DNA of 64,000 nt from Lysobacter enzymogenes (GCF_900106525.1 NZ_FNOG01000007.1:232288-296287); one strand, 5' to 3'; positions 1 through 8,491 are shown, counted from the stretch's first letter. Program-made: numbers and translations. Notes: generated from the letters alone by a model not told the origin.

Positions 1-1
1 G

Positions 2-472
2 GCCGACAGCGCGCGCGACGCGTTGCGCCAGGCCGCCACCGGCGATGCGTTCCGCATCGGCTACACCCAGTTCCGCCTCGCGCCGCAGGGCGTGGTCAGC
101 GCGGCGGCGAAAACCGCCGACGGCCAGTCCGTGCGCGTGGGCGAGTACGCCGTGCGCGTGCAGGCGGCCGGCGCGCGCAGCGCCCGCGCCGTCACCGCCA
201 AGCCGCGCCTGGCCGCGGCCGTCGGCGACGACGGCAAGGCGGTGGTGGTGACCTCCACCCTCAACGTCTACCACCGCGATCCGGCCGCGCTGCAGGCCGC
301 GGTGCGCGCCAGCGGCGGCAAGCTGACGTACTCCTCCGTCGCCGGCGGCAACGGCCGGATCGAATTCGATTCGGTCGACGCGGCGATCCGGGCGATGCCC
401 ACGATCCAGGCCATCGCCGGGATCAAGGAAGTCGCGCCGGAAATCATCGAGGGCGAGGACGCGCCGAACTGA
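2..472 (+). CDS. Partial secreted protein, propeptide-like paralog (5' end outside window)
   Basis: The reading frame is open from base 2 to the stop at 470-472, so the gene begins before the window and its signal peptide is missing. About 156 residues are visible. They align along their whole length with the protein at 2366-2932: both carry GxxFxIGxTxFRLAP near the start, a VGxYAVxV segment, LNVY in the middle and GGKLxYSS...GIKEVAPE near the end. The C-terminal 65 residues have the length and closing pattern (gxKeVxPe) of an I9-type protease propeptide fold; that is my inference. A TTG at 23 could be read as a start but homology continues upstream of it. The gene lies 125 bases before the subtilase and points the same way, so the three genes probably belong together. 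Confidence 0.75.
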   Translation, partial: ADSARDALRQAATGDAFRIGYTQFRLAPQGVVSAAAKTADGQSVRVGEYAVRVQAAGARSARAVTAKPRLAAAVGDDGKAVVVTSTLNVYHRDPAALQAAVRASGGKLTYSSVAGGNGRIEFDSVDAAIRAMPTIQAIAGIKEVAPEIIEGEDAPN

Positions 473-596
473 GTTCGGCGAACCCGAGCCACCCAAAACC
501 GACGCACCCAACCGATCGAGTTGCAGCGCGCCGCGGACGCGGCGCAGCGGCTTGTCCCACGGACGCGAGTCCGACCAAACCCAAGGAGTTGGCGGT

Positions 597-2363
597 ATGC
601 GACAGCTTTTCGCAAAAAGGACGATCCTCAGCATAGCGACCCTGGCCGCGTTGTCGGCCGGCGCCGCACAGGCGCAGACCGATCCGCTGTATCGCTATCA
701 GTGGCATCTGATGAACTACGGCCAGGCGGTGATCGGCGATACCCGGCCGACCTCCGGCGTCGATCTGGGCATCGACGACCTGCACGACTACAACATCCGC
801 GGCACCGGCGTGGTCGTCGGCGTGCTCGACCAGGGCGCTGAGATCGCTCACCCGGATCTGGCCGCGAACGTCGTGCCCAACGGTTCGTGGAACTTCAACA
901 ACAACAGCCACGACCCGACCCCGAGCGCCGCGCAGGGCGGCAACGCCCACGGCACCGCGGTCACCGGCATCATCGGCGCGGTCGGCTGGAACGGCATCGG
1001 CGTGCGCGGCGTGGCGCCGAACGCGCGGCTGAAGAGCTTCAACTTCCTCGACGCCGGCGGCAGCTTCGCCCAGGTCCAGTACGCGTGGTGGAACGGCCCC
1101 GAGTCCAAGGACGTGGCCGTGTCCAACAACAGCTGGGGCGACACCACGCCGTTGTTCCTGACCACGGTCTCGGAAAACGAAGTAGCGGCCTGGGAAAACC
1201 CGATGTCGGCCACCCGCGGCGGCTTGGGCACGGTCTACGTCAAGGCCGCCGGCAACGGCTTCAACAGCGTCGCCAGCTACTGCCCGGCTTCCAGCGCGCA
1301 GGTCGGCTGTAGCCAGTCGGTGTTCGTGCGCGAATCGAACTTCTTCAACATCGTCACCGTCGCCGCGGTCAACGCCGCCGGCAAGCGCTCCAGCTACTCC
1401 ACGCCCGGCGCGTCGCTGTGGGTGTCGGGCCTGGGCGGCGAATACGGCTGGGAACGCGCGACTCTGTCGACCCAGGCTACGCCGGCGCAGCTGGCGACGC
1501 AGCCGGCGGTGCGCTTCGATCCGGCGATCATGACCACCGACCTGTCGGGCTGCGTGCGCGGCTACAACACCAACCGCGTGCAGCCGGTGCAGTTCTGGTC
1601 GGACTTCGACCTCAACCGCCTGGAATCGAACCAGTCCACCATCGACAGCACCTGCAACTACGCCGCCACCATGAACGGCACCTCGGCGGCGTCGCCGACC
1701 GTGTCGGGCGTGGTCGCGCTGATGCTGCAGGTCAATCCGAAGCTGAGCTTCCGCGACGTCAAGTACATCCTGGCCACCACCGCGCGTCAGGTCGATCCGA
1801 CGCAGGCGGCGGTGACCAACGCCGACGGCACGGTGCTGGCGGCGGGCTGGACCACCAACGCCGCCGGCCGCGCCTTCAGCAACTGGTACGGCTACGGTTT
1901 GGTCGATGCGACCTTGGCGGTGAACCGCGCGATCGGCTTCAAGTCGCTGGGCGCGCTGGTCGACAGCGGCTGGCAGCGGGTGCAGCTGGAAACGCCGCAG
2001 GCGATCGGCAACGCCGCGGCGCCGGCGCGCGCGACGGTGCGCATCGGCAACGGCGCCCGCCGCGTGGAGGCGGTGCAGATCGGCCTGGCGTCGAACTATC
2101 CGGTGGGCAACACCACGCCGCTGAAGTCCACGCCGCTGGTGGTGACCCTGGTCTCGCCGAGCGGCACCCGCGCGATCGTGGTGCCGGCCGGTTCGGTGCC
2201 GGTCGGCGCGACGATGACCTTCGATCTGGCCGCGGTCAACGCCTACCTGGACGAATCCGCCAGCGGCGACTGGACCGTCGAAGTCGCCGACACCAGCCTG
2301 GCTGCGGGCACCGCCGCCAAGGGCAACCTCTCTTCGTTCAAGATCCGCGTCCTGGGGCACTGA
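597..2363 (+). CDS. Secreted subtilisin-like serine protease (S8, kexin-like, C-terminal P-domain-like region)
   Basis: This is a 588-residue S8 peptidase with a signal peptide of about 24 residues ending AAQA. The catalytic triad is visible: Asp78 in VLDQG, His118 in NAHGTA and Ser363 in NGTSAASP, with the oxyanion Asn220 in AAGNG. The last 110 or so residues, ending GDWTVEVAD...LSSFKIRVLGH, match the P-domain seen after kexin/proprotein-convertase catalytic domains. The mature-like sequence QWHLMNYGQ starts almost directly after the signal peptide, so the usual N-terminal propeptide is absent. The start is ATG 597, preceded by AAGGAG at 583-588; an ATG at 552 in frame has no ribosome site and would bury the signal peptide. 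It is followed two bases later by the small secreted paralog at 2366. Confidence 0.9.
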   Translation: MRQLFAKRTILSIATLAALSAGAAQAQTDPLYRYQWHLMNYGQAVIGDTRPTSGVDLGIDDLHDYNIRGTGVVVGVLDQGAEIAHPDLAANVVPNGSWNFNNNSHDPTPSAAQGGNAHGTAVTGIIGAVGWNGIGVRGVAPNARLKSFNFLDAGGSFAQVQYAWWNGPESKDVAVSNNSWGDTTPLFLTTVSENEVAAWENPMSATRGGLGTVYVKAAGNGFNSVASYCPASSAQVGCSQSVFVRESNFFNIVTVAAVNAAGKRSSYSTPGASLWVSGLGGEYGWERATLSTQATPAQLATQPAVRFDPAIMTTDLSGCVRGYNTNRVQPVQFWSDFDLNRLESNQSTIDSTCNYAATMNGTSAASPTVSGVVALMLQVNPKLSFRDVKYILATTARQVDPTQAAVTNADGTVLAAGWTTNAAGRAFSNWYGYGLVDATLAVNRAIGFKSLGALVDSGWQRVQLETPQAIGNAAAPARATVRIGNGARRVEAVQIGLASNYPVGNTTPLKSTPLVVTLVSPSGTRAIVVPAGSVPVGATMTFDLAAVNAYLDESASGDWTVEVADTSLAAGTAAKGNLSSFKIRVLGH

Positions 2364-2365
2364 GC

Positions 2366-2932
2366 ATGAAAATCCAAACCCTTTCGTTGTACGCGGGCGT
2401 GTTGGCGGCGGCGATGGCGCCGGCGGCGCTGGCCCAGGTCTACACCAACAAGGCCCAGCTCGATCTCGCCGCGACCGGCGAGCGCTTCACCATCGGCCAG
2501 ACCGAGTTCCGCCTGGCGCCGTCGGCCGTGGTCAAGCAGGTCGAGGCCAGCGCCGAAGTCGGGCGCGATGTAGTCGTCGGCGACTACGCGGTGGAAGTGC
2601 CGGCGGCCGCGCCGGCCGGCGCGCGCAGCCAGCGCTCGCTGGCCGCGCCGGTGAGCGGCGGCGAGAACCTCGCCGCGGCGGTGTCCGAAGACGGCAACAC
2701 GGTGATCGTCGCGCCCGAGCTCAACGTCTACTTCGCCGAGCCGAGCGTGGTGCAGACGCTGGTCGCGGAGACCGGCGGCAAGCTGCTGTATTCCTCGGCG
2801 GCGGGCGGCAAGGCCACGATCGGTTACGCCTCGGTCGGCGAGGCGATGCAGGCGCGTCAGCGCATCCTCGGCCGCGCCGGGGTCAAGGAAGTCAGCCCGC
2901 GTCTGGTCGATCAGCGCCAGATTCCCTGGTGA
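2366..2932 (+). CDS. Small secreted protein, possible trans-acting propeptide or inhibitor of the adjacent subtilase
   Basis: This 188-residue protein has a clear signal peptide (MKIQTLSLYAGV...PAALA). Its ATG comes two bases after the protease stop codon, so the two are almost certainly co-translated. It is a full-length paralog of the truncated gene at the left window edge. The final 65 residues (from LNVYFAEP to the C-terminus) have alternating predicted strands and helices and end GVKEVSPRLVDQ, which recalls the end of I9 propeptides (GVxxVExD). Because the neighbouring protease lacks its own propeptide, a folding-assistant or inhibitor role in the periplasm is plausible, but this is inference. 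No enzyme motif is seen. A double hairpin follows the gene. Confidence 0.8.
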   Translation: MKIQTLSLYAGVLAAAMAPAALAQVYTNKAQLDLAATGERFTIGQTEFRLAPSAVVKQVEASAEVGRDVVVGDYAVEVPAAAPAGARSQRSLAAPVSGGENLAAAVSEDGNTVIVAPELNVYFAEPSVVQTLVAETGGKLLYSSAAGGKATIGYASVGEAMQARQRILGRAGVKEVSPRLVDQRQIPW

Positions 2933-2940
2933 TGGCGTCC

Positions 2941-3020
2941 GCAGCGCCGGGCGCAGGCCCGGCGCTGCGGCGATGAGCTTCGTTCGAACGACGGGAGCCC
3001 CGCATGCGGGGCTCCCGTTT
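2941..3020 (+). terminator. Tandem hairpins, rho-independent-like terminator
   Basis: Two consecutive inverted repeats follow the stop at 2932. The first has 11-bp arms at 2941-2951 and 2958-2968. The second, at 2992-3017, is a perfect 26-base palindrome (arms start CGGGAGCCCC) followed by TTTG. It ends the protease operon and separates it from the convergent gene at 3055. Confidence 0.65.
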
Positions 3021-3054
3021 GTACATGCGGCGATGCCGCCGCGCTTGCAGCGGA

Positions 3055-4164
3055 TCAGTTCACGTCGATCGCGCGCGGCGACTGCCCCAGCGGCCCGTAG
3101 CCGCTCAAGCCGAAGTCGCTGACCGTGCGGCGCGCGCCGGTCGCCGGATCGACCTGCAACAAGGTGCCGCGCGCATCGGTGCCGCCCTTGGCATCGACCA
3201 CGTAGATCGTCTGCTGATCCTTCGACCAGCGGATCGCGACCGGCAACGAACCCGTCGGCCCCTGGCTGTCGACGCCCAGATCGCTGACCAGATTGCGATA
3301 GCCCGAGGACGGATCCACCTTGATCAGCGCGCCGCGACTGTCGGTGCCGCCGCCGACGACCAGCACGTAGATGCTGCCGTCGTTGCCGGCGATCACCGAA
3401 TTGGGGGCGCTTTCGCGGCGGGCGTCGACCCAGCCCTGCAACACATCGCCGAAGTCGCTCAACACCGTGCGGTTCTTGTTGATCGGATCGACCGTCAGCA
3501 GCGCGCCGTGGCCGTTGGTGCCGGTGGTCATGTCGGTGACCAGCAGCTTGCCGCCGAGGCCGAGCGCGCCCGGCCGCCAGGTGAAGGCGACCGCCTGCGC
3601 GGCGCGCGCGCCGCGGCCGTCGCCGAGGTCGGAGAACACGCTGCGGCGGCCGTTGGATTCGAGCTTGAAGATCGCCGCGCGGCCGTCGGTGCCGGCGCGC
3701 CGGTCGAGCACGAAGAAACCGCTGAGCGGGCCCAGCAGCACCGGCGGTACGTAGATCACGCCTTCGGGCTGGCGTCCGAGCGGGCCGCGCGAGGCGTCGC
3801 CGAAATCGGCCACGGTGGTGCGCGCGCCGTTGGACAGATCGACTTCGTACACCGCGCCGCGGTTGTCGGTGCCGCCGTTGGCGTCGGTGACGATCCAGCG
3901 GTCGTCGCCGCCCCACAGGCCGGTGGACACACGGGCGAGCCCGCTGGGTTTGGCGGCGACGGGCCCTTGGATGCCGTTGCCGAAATCGGTCAGCACGCGC
4001 CGGTAGCCGCTGACCGGCTCGATCGCGTACAGCGCGCCGCGGCTGTTGGGGCCGCCTTCTTCGTCGAGCACCACCAGCGCGCCGGGCGCGGGGTAGGACG
4101 CGTGCGCGCCGCCGGCCGCGGCCGCGCCGAGCGCCAGGGCCAAAAGCAATTGTCTTGCGAGCAT
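3055..4164 (-). CDS. Secreted six-repeat beta-propeller-like protein
   Basis: The 369-residue product has a signal peptide (MLARQLLLALALG...AHA). The rest consists of six repeats of roughly 50-60 residues, each with a core of the form GGTDxRGALxxVDPxxGxRxxVSDFG; the second half of each repeat carries QGP or GPLG. Six such blades fit a six-bladed propeller like those of SMP-30/NHL-type proteins, which would act in the periplasm or outside the cell. I see no catalytic motif, so the ligand is unknown. The start is ATG at 4162-4164 (minus strand). The gene stands alone between a hairpin terminator and a small secreted gene transcribed the same way. Confidence 0.7.
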   Translation of the reverse strand: MLARQLLLALALGAAAAGGAHASYPAPGALVVLDEEGGPNSRGALYAIEPVSGYRRVLTDFGNGIQGPVAAKPSGLARVSTGLWGGDDRWIVTDANGGTDNRGAVYEVDLSNGARTTVADFGDASRGPLGRQPEGVIYVPPVLLGPLSGFFVLDRRAGTDGRAAIFKLESNGRRSVFSDLGDGRGARAAQAVAFTWRPGALGLGGKLLVTDMTTGTNGHGALLTVDPINKNRTVLSDFGDVLQGWVDARRESAPNSVIAGNDGSIYVLVVGGGTDSRGALIKVDPSSGYRNLVSDLGVDSQGPTGSLPVAIRWSKDQQTIYVVDAKGGTDARGTLLQVDPATGARRTVSDFGLSGYGPLGQSPRAIDVN

Positions 4165-4426
4165 GGAACATCTCCGTGGGGTGTAGTGCGGCAGCGCCGG
4201 ATCCGCCGACGGCGGAAGTGGGAGCGGCGTGCCGCTTGGAAAATCACCACGGTCTCGGCGCCGATGTCGTGATCCAACACCGGCGGTGAGCGAGCGATAG
4301 GAACGGTGAGCGTCGATGCGCGGGCGGCCGCAAGCGCGCGTCGTGAACTGCGTCGCGGCGGTTCATCCGGCGCGCGCGATGTCGCCTCCGCATCGGCCGC
4401 GTTCGCGTGCGCGGCGCGCAAAAAAA

Positions 4427-4460
4427 CAAAGGCGGAGCCCATGCACGGGCCCCGCCTTTG
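4427..4460 (-). terminator. Rho-independent terminator of the small secreted gene
   Basis: Arms at 4427-4440 and 4447-4460 pair as CAAAGGCGG.GCCC and its complement. Read on the minus strand the hairpin is followed by TTTTTT (complement of the A-run at 4420-4426). It lies 50 bases after the stop of the 4512-4775 gene. Confidence 0.8.
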
Positions 4461-4511
4461 CGATTGCGATGCAGTGCGTCGGGTAACGATTCGTTACATC
4501 GGCACGATCGG

Positions 4512-4775
4512 TTACATCTCCACGATCGGACCGGTCGGATCCGGCGGCGTGGGGCAGCCCGTGTTCGGATTGCAGATGCCGATCAGGCGCCAGGCGCCGC
4601 TGCGGCATTGATAGAACGAGCCCGGGTCGATCGGGTGGTCGTACGCGACCTGGAACAAATGCCCTTCCGATTGCGCGTTGCACTCGTAAGTCGGTTCCGC
4701 CGCCACCGGCGCGGCAGCGCCGATCGCCAGCGCGAACACGGCGAGCGCGCCCGCCTTGGTGATCCATCCCTTCAT
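4512..4775 (-). CDS. Small secreted hypothetical protein
   Basis: I do not recognise this 87-residue protein. It has a typical signal peptide (MKGWITKAGALAV...PVAA, cut near AAEP). The mature part of about 60 residues holds four cysteines (YECN, YQCR, GICN, TGCP), a stretch with proline (CPTPPDPTGP) and ends VEM. The ATG at 4773-4775 is chosen because GGAGG lies just upstream on the minus strand and because the signal peptide begins there; longer in-frame versions to 4937 add only arginine-rich sequence. A strong terminator follows, so it is a single-gene unit. Confidence 0.65.
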   Translation of the reverse strand: MKGWITKAGALAVFALAIGAAAPVAAEPTYECNAQSEGHLFQVAYDHPIDPGSFYQCRSGAWRLIGICNPNTGCPTPPDPTGPIVEM

Positions 4776-5302
4776 GCGGTCTTCCTCCATTGAATGCCGC
4801 CACGATGCGAATCCCGCAGATCGCCCATGCAGATCGCCCCGCGGATCGCAACGGCGCACGGCTGCGTATTCGTCAAGCGCGCGCCGGCCGGAAGCGGCGG
4901 CGGCTTCCGGAATGGTCGGGAAGCGCGACGCTAGCACATGATGCGACGCATCATGACGGGCGCCGTTCGCGCCTGCGTGGGCTGCGACGCGCGCGACAAA
5001 CGCACGAGCGTGCGCCGCCGCCTGCGCGCTCGATGCGCAGCGCTGCGCAGCGCTATTGGCCGCGAAACGCGATGCGGCGGCTTGTATCGCACGTCACATA
5101 TCCGCGGCCCGATCGCGCCGGATCGAATTGACTTGGCTACGGCCCGGTGCAAGTCTGGCCCGGTGTCTGGGACGGCACGGGCGGAACGAGCCGGCTCGCA
5201 ACGAGCGCGCTCGCAGCGAAGCGGCTGCAACGCCTATCGGGGTCTTTAGGCACGCACTGAAGTGTCCTTCGTCACCTACCCGAATCAAAAGGAGAGCGTG
5301 TA
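4776..5302. other. Intergenic region upstream of the lanthipeptide precursor
   Basis: I find no convincing gene in these 527 bases. A perfect 16-base palindrome AGCGCTGCGCAGCGCT sits at 5039-5054. A TTGACT at 5128-5133 is the only -35-like box on the plus strand and has no good -10 partner, so the promoter of the lanthipeptide locus is not identified. The ribosome site AAGGAG at 5289-5294 serves the ATG at 5303. Confidence 0.5.
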
Positions 5303-5476
5303 ATGAGCGATAACGACGTAGTGGCCGCGTGGCGCAACGAAGCCGGCAGCGATAATCCGGCCGGTCCGCTGTTCATCGGCGGCGAATTCGCCGAAGCCGA
5401 CATCGCCGGCGACAGCGAAGCCGTTTCGATGATCACCTCCGTGTGTACGGGCTGCGGCACGATCCACTGCTGCTGA
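5303..5476 (+). CDS. Class II lanthipeptide precursor (LanA)
   Basis: This 57-residue peptide begins MSDNDVVAAWR and ends SVCTGCGTIHCC. The leader is acidic and contains AAWR and NPAG, features I recall from leaders of mersacidin/lichenicidin-type precursors. The C-terminal part has four cysteines (48, 51, 56, 57) and Ser/Thr at 38, 42, 45, 46, 49 and 53, enough for up to four thioether rings. The end VCT..CGTIHCC resembles the C-terminus of actagardine/michiganin (CGTVICAC), but the CTLTIEC block that forms their conserved ring is shortened to CTGC. A-G at 35-36 is the nearest small-residue pair for leader removal; GG occurs earlier at 26-27. AAGGAG lies 8 bases before the ATG. The LanM gene starts 138 bases downstream on the same strand. 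Confidence 0.85.
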   Translation: MSDNDVVAAWRNEAGSDNPAGPLFIGGEFAEADIAGDSEAVSMITSVCTGCGTIHCC

Positions 5477-5517
5477 GCGCAAGGCTTCGTTACCGCCATC
5501 GAATCGGGGAACGTTTC

Positions 5518-5613
5518 ATGACGAGCATCGCGCGACACGCGCATCGCGCGGGCGAGCCTATCGCCCGCGCCGGCGAACGGCCGCGCGCCGCCCTCGGCCG
5601 CGTTCTGCCTTGA
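5518..5613 (+). CDS. Possible 31-residue leader ORF translationally coupled to lanM
   Basis: An ATG at 5518, preceded by GGGGAA, opens a 31-codon frame rich in Arg and Ala that stops with TGA at 5611-5613, one base before the lanM ATG at 5615. lanM itself has no ribosome binding site, so reading of this frame could deliver ribosomes to it. The peptide has no cysteine and is not a second lantibiotic precursor. It may equally be meaningless. Confidence 0.35.
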   Translation: MTSIARHAHRAGEPIARAGERPRAALGRVLP

Positions 5614-5614
5614 C

Positions 5615-8491
5615 ATGGCGTCTGTCGAAGACGCGCGCGGTTTCGAAGCATCGCTGGGCTGCCTGATCTCGTCCGAACTGGACGCTCTGGCAGCCCAGCT
5701 TCGCGCCATCCCCGAGTTGGGCGACGGCGAGCGCGAGGCGATAGCCGCCGCGACCCGCGAATCGCTGATCGCGACGCTGCACGCCAAGCTCGGCCGCCTG
5801 CTGCTGCTGGAACTCAACGGCGCGCGCGTGACCGGCCGCCTGGGCGAGGACGCCAGCGCCGAGCAAGGCTGGCAGCGCTTCATCGAACTGGCCTCGCAGC
5901 GCGAATTCTGGGACGGCCTGGACCCGCATTACCCGACGCTGTCGCGGCGCGTGCAGCGCATCGTCGCCTACCGCTGCGCGGCCTCGCTGTCGTTCGCGCA
6001 GCGTTGGAGCCAGGACCGCCCGCATCTGCGCGAGCTGTGCGCCGGCGAGCCCGGCGAACTGCGCTCGCTGCGCTTCGGCGCGGGCGACAGCCATTGCCAG
6101 GGGCTGTCGGTAGCGATGCTCGAGTGCGAAGGCGGCGCGCTGCTGTACAAGCCGCGCTCGCTCGCGGTCGACACCGCCTTGCGCGGATTCCTGCAGACCG
6201 TGGCGCACGAGCACGGCGCGCCGATGCCGATCCGGGTGCCGCGGGCGCTAGATCGCGGCGCGCACGGCTGGAGCGAATTCGTCGCCCATCGCCACGCCCG
6301 CGACGAAGACGAATTGCGCAGCTTCTACCTGGGCATCGGCCATTGGCTGGCGGTGATGCGCCTGCTCGGCGGCACCGACCTGCACGCCGAGAATTTGATC
6401 GCGCACGGCGGCCATCCGGTGGTGATCGATTGCGAAACCCTGTTCACGCCCAAGCTGCCGGCGGCGCCGTCGGGATTGGGCGACGCGCACGACCGCGCGG
6501 TCGACCTGGTCTCGGGCACGGTGCTCAACATCGGCCTGTTGCCGACCCGCGGCGGCAGCCTGGGCTGGCGCGGCGTCGACAATTCCGCCGCGGGCATGCT
6601 GCCCGGGCAGCAGCCGATGCTGAGCCTGCCGGGCATCGTCGATGCCGGATCCGACCGCGCCCGCGTCGGCAAGCAGTCGGTGCCCGCGCCGGTCGCGCAG
6701 AACCATCCCAGCCGCGAACCGGTGCTGCATCGCTACTGGCCGCAGGTGCTGCGCGGTTTCGACGAGGCCACCGCGACCCTGCAACGCATGGACGCGGACG
6801 GCCGCCTGCAAGCCAGCCTTGCGCCGTTCGCGCAGTGCACGGTGCGGGTGGTGCCGCGCGCCAGCGAAGCCTATGCCGAGATCGGCCGCATGCTCTGGCA
6901 TCCGGTGTCCCTGCACGACGAGGCCAAGGCACGGCGCCGCGCGCACGAGCTGCTGGCGAAGATGGCCGCGAACCTGTCGATCGCGCCGAGCGATCCGCAG
7001 GTGATCGATGCGGAAATCGAGGATCTGCTGGAAGGCGATATTCCGCTGTTCGCAACCCAGGTCAGCGACGGCCGCCTGCGCGGGCCGCGCGGCACCGCGT
7101 GGTTGGCGCCGTGCGATCTGGCGGGCGACGCGCTGCGCCGCTGGCGCCAGGCCGACTTCGAACGCGAGCGGCGCTTCATCGACGCCTCGCTGATCAGCGC
7201 CTACGCCAACGACGGCTGGATGCCCGACACGCCGCAACTGCACGCGCCCGCGCGCAGCGACGATCTCGACCGGCGCCGGCGCGGCCAGGCCGCGCGCATC
7301 CTGCAGCGGCTGATCGAACACGGAATCTTCGGCGACGACGGCACCGTCGCCTGGGTCGCGCCGGGCTTCAGCCCGGCCGGCTGGGCGGTGCAGCCGCTGA
7401 GTTCGGACATCTACAACGGCGTCTCCGGCATTGCCTTGCTCACCGGCGCTTATGTGCGTGAAGCGCAGGCCGGCCGCGCCGATCCGGTCGAACGCATGCA
7501 CGAGCTGTTCGCCGCCAGCGTGCGCAGCCTGCGCTTGGCCGAAGACCGCCGCGCCGAGCTGCGCCGCGCGCAGGCCAAGCTGCGGCCGCGCCCGCCCGGC
7601 GCCTATGTCGGCCTCGGCGCGCAGATCTGGACCTGGCTGTCGCTGGCGCAATGGGGACTCGACGAGGGCGAAGGACTGGCGCGCGCCCGCGCGCTGGCCG
7701 AAGACGTTCCCGAAGCGGTCGCCGCCGACGACGTCAACGACGTGTTGATGGGCACCGCGGGCGCGATCGTGCCCTTGCTGATGCTGGCCCGCGCCGGCGC
7801 CGATTCGGCCTACGCCGATTTGGCCAGCGAACTGGGCGTGCGCATCGTCGAACGCGCGAGCCGCGAAGACGGGCGCCTGTTCTGGGCGCACGAGCGCTGG
7901 CCGCAAGGACTCGGCGGGTTTTCCCACGGCGCCAGCGGCATGGGCTGGGCGCTGGAGCGACTGGCGCGCGCGACCGGACAGGCGCGCCATCACGATGCGG
8001 CGCAGGCGGCGTTCGCGTTCGAGGACAGCCTGTTCGATCCGCAGCAAGGCCACTGGCGCGACCTGCGCATGTTGCCCGGAGTGATCGCCTCGACCGCGTG
8101 GTGCCACGGCGCGGTGGGGATCGGACTGGCCCGCGCCGACCTGGACCGCGACTGCGCGCAGCCGCAAACGCGCGAGGCCTTGCGCGCCGCCGCCGCCGCG
8201 ACCTGGCGCGTCGGCCTGGGCTGGAACCATTGCGCCTGCCACGGCGACGCCGGCAACGGCGAACTGCTGGCGCTGGCGATCGACGCCGGCGTCGGCCCCG
8301 AAGGCGTGTCCAAGACCGATCTGCTGGCGACCCTGGTGACCGGGCTGGAACAGCACGGCCCCTATTCGGGCGGCCCGCGCGAAGTGTTCTCGCCGGCCTT
8401 GCTGCCCGGCATCGGCGGCATCGCCTATCAACTGCTGCGCGCGCATCCGCGCAGCGATCTGGCTTCGATCCTGGTGCCGGGGATGGCGTGA
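5615..8491 (+). CDS. lanM: LanM bifunctional lanthipeptide synthetase
   Basis: The 958-residue enzyme dehydrates Ser/Thr and then cyclises Cys onto the dehydro residues of the precursor at 5303. The N-terminal dehydratase (kinase-like) half shows Lys179 in LYKPRS, then Asp255, His257 and Asn260 in GGTDLHAEN, and Asp272 and Glu274 in VVIDCETLF, the set expected for phosphorylation and elimination. The C-terminal LanC-like half keeps all three zinc ligands: Cys830 in AWCHG, and Cys875 and His876 in CACHG. Both halves therefore look active, and the length is normal for LanM. The ATG at 5615 follows a short ORF's stop by one base and lacks its own ribosome site. No LanT transporter, LanP protease or immunity gene lies nearby. 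Confidence 0.93.
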   Translation: MASVEDARGFEASLGCLISSELDALAAQLRAIPELGDGEREAIAAATRESLIATLHAKLGRLLLLELNGARVTGRLGEDASAEQGWQRFIELASQREFWDGLDPHYPTLSRRVQRIVAYRCAASLSFAQRWSQDRPHLRELCAGEPGELRSLRFGAGDSHCQGLSVAMLECEGGALLYKPRSLAVDTALRGFLQTVAHEHGAPMPIRVPRALDRGAHGWSEFVAHRHARDEDELRSFYLGIGHWLAVMRLLGGTDLHAENLIAHGGHPVVIDCETLFTPKLPAAPSGLGDAHDRAVDLVSGTVLNIGLLPTRGGSLGWRGVDNSAAGMLPGQQPMLSLPGIVDAGSDRARVGKQSVPAPVAQNHPSREPVLHRYWPQVLRGFDEATATLQRMDADGRLQASLAPFAQCTVRVVPRASEAYAEIGRMLWHPVSLHDEAKARRRAHELLAKMAANLSIAPSDPQVIDAEIEDLLEGDIPLFATQVSDGRLRGPRGTAWLAPCDLAGDALRRWRQADFERERRFIDASLISAYANDGWMPDTPQLHAPARSDDLDRRRRGQAARILQRLIEHGIFGDDGTVAWVAPGFSPAGWAVQPLSSDIYNGVSGIALLTGAYVREAQAGRADPVERMHELFAASVRSLRLAEDRRAELRRAQAKLRPRPPGAYVGLGAQIWTWLSLAQWGLDEGEGLARARALAEDVPEAVAADDVNDVLMGTAGAIVPLLMLARAGADSAYADLASELGVRIVERASREDGRLFWAHERWPQGLGGFSHGASGMGWALERLARATGQARHHDAAQAAFAFEDSLFDPQQGHWRDLRMLPGVIASTAWCHGAVGIGLARADLDRDCAQPQTREALRAAAAATWRVGLGWNHCACHGDAGNGELLALAIDAGVGPEGVSKTDLLATLVTGLEQHGPYSGGPREVFSPALLPGIGGIAYQLLRAHPRSDLASILVPGMA

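Noticed and set aside
444..2360. A 638-codon open frame on the minus strand opposite the subtilase
   Set aside because: High-GC shadow: composed of His/Arg/Gly/Val-rich low-complexity sequence with no motif, while the plus strand has a full S8 catalytic triad.
5128..5133. TTGACT as the promoter of the lanthipeptide locus
   Set aside because: No -10-like box at 16-18 bases; it is 170 bases from the start.
5518..5613. Second lanthipeptide precursor between lanA and lanM
   Set aside because: The 31-codon frame has no cysteine and no leader-like acidic part.
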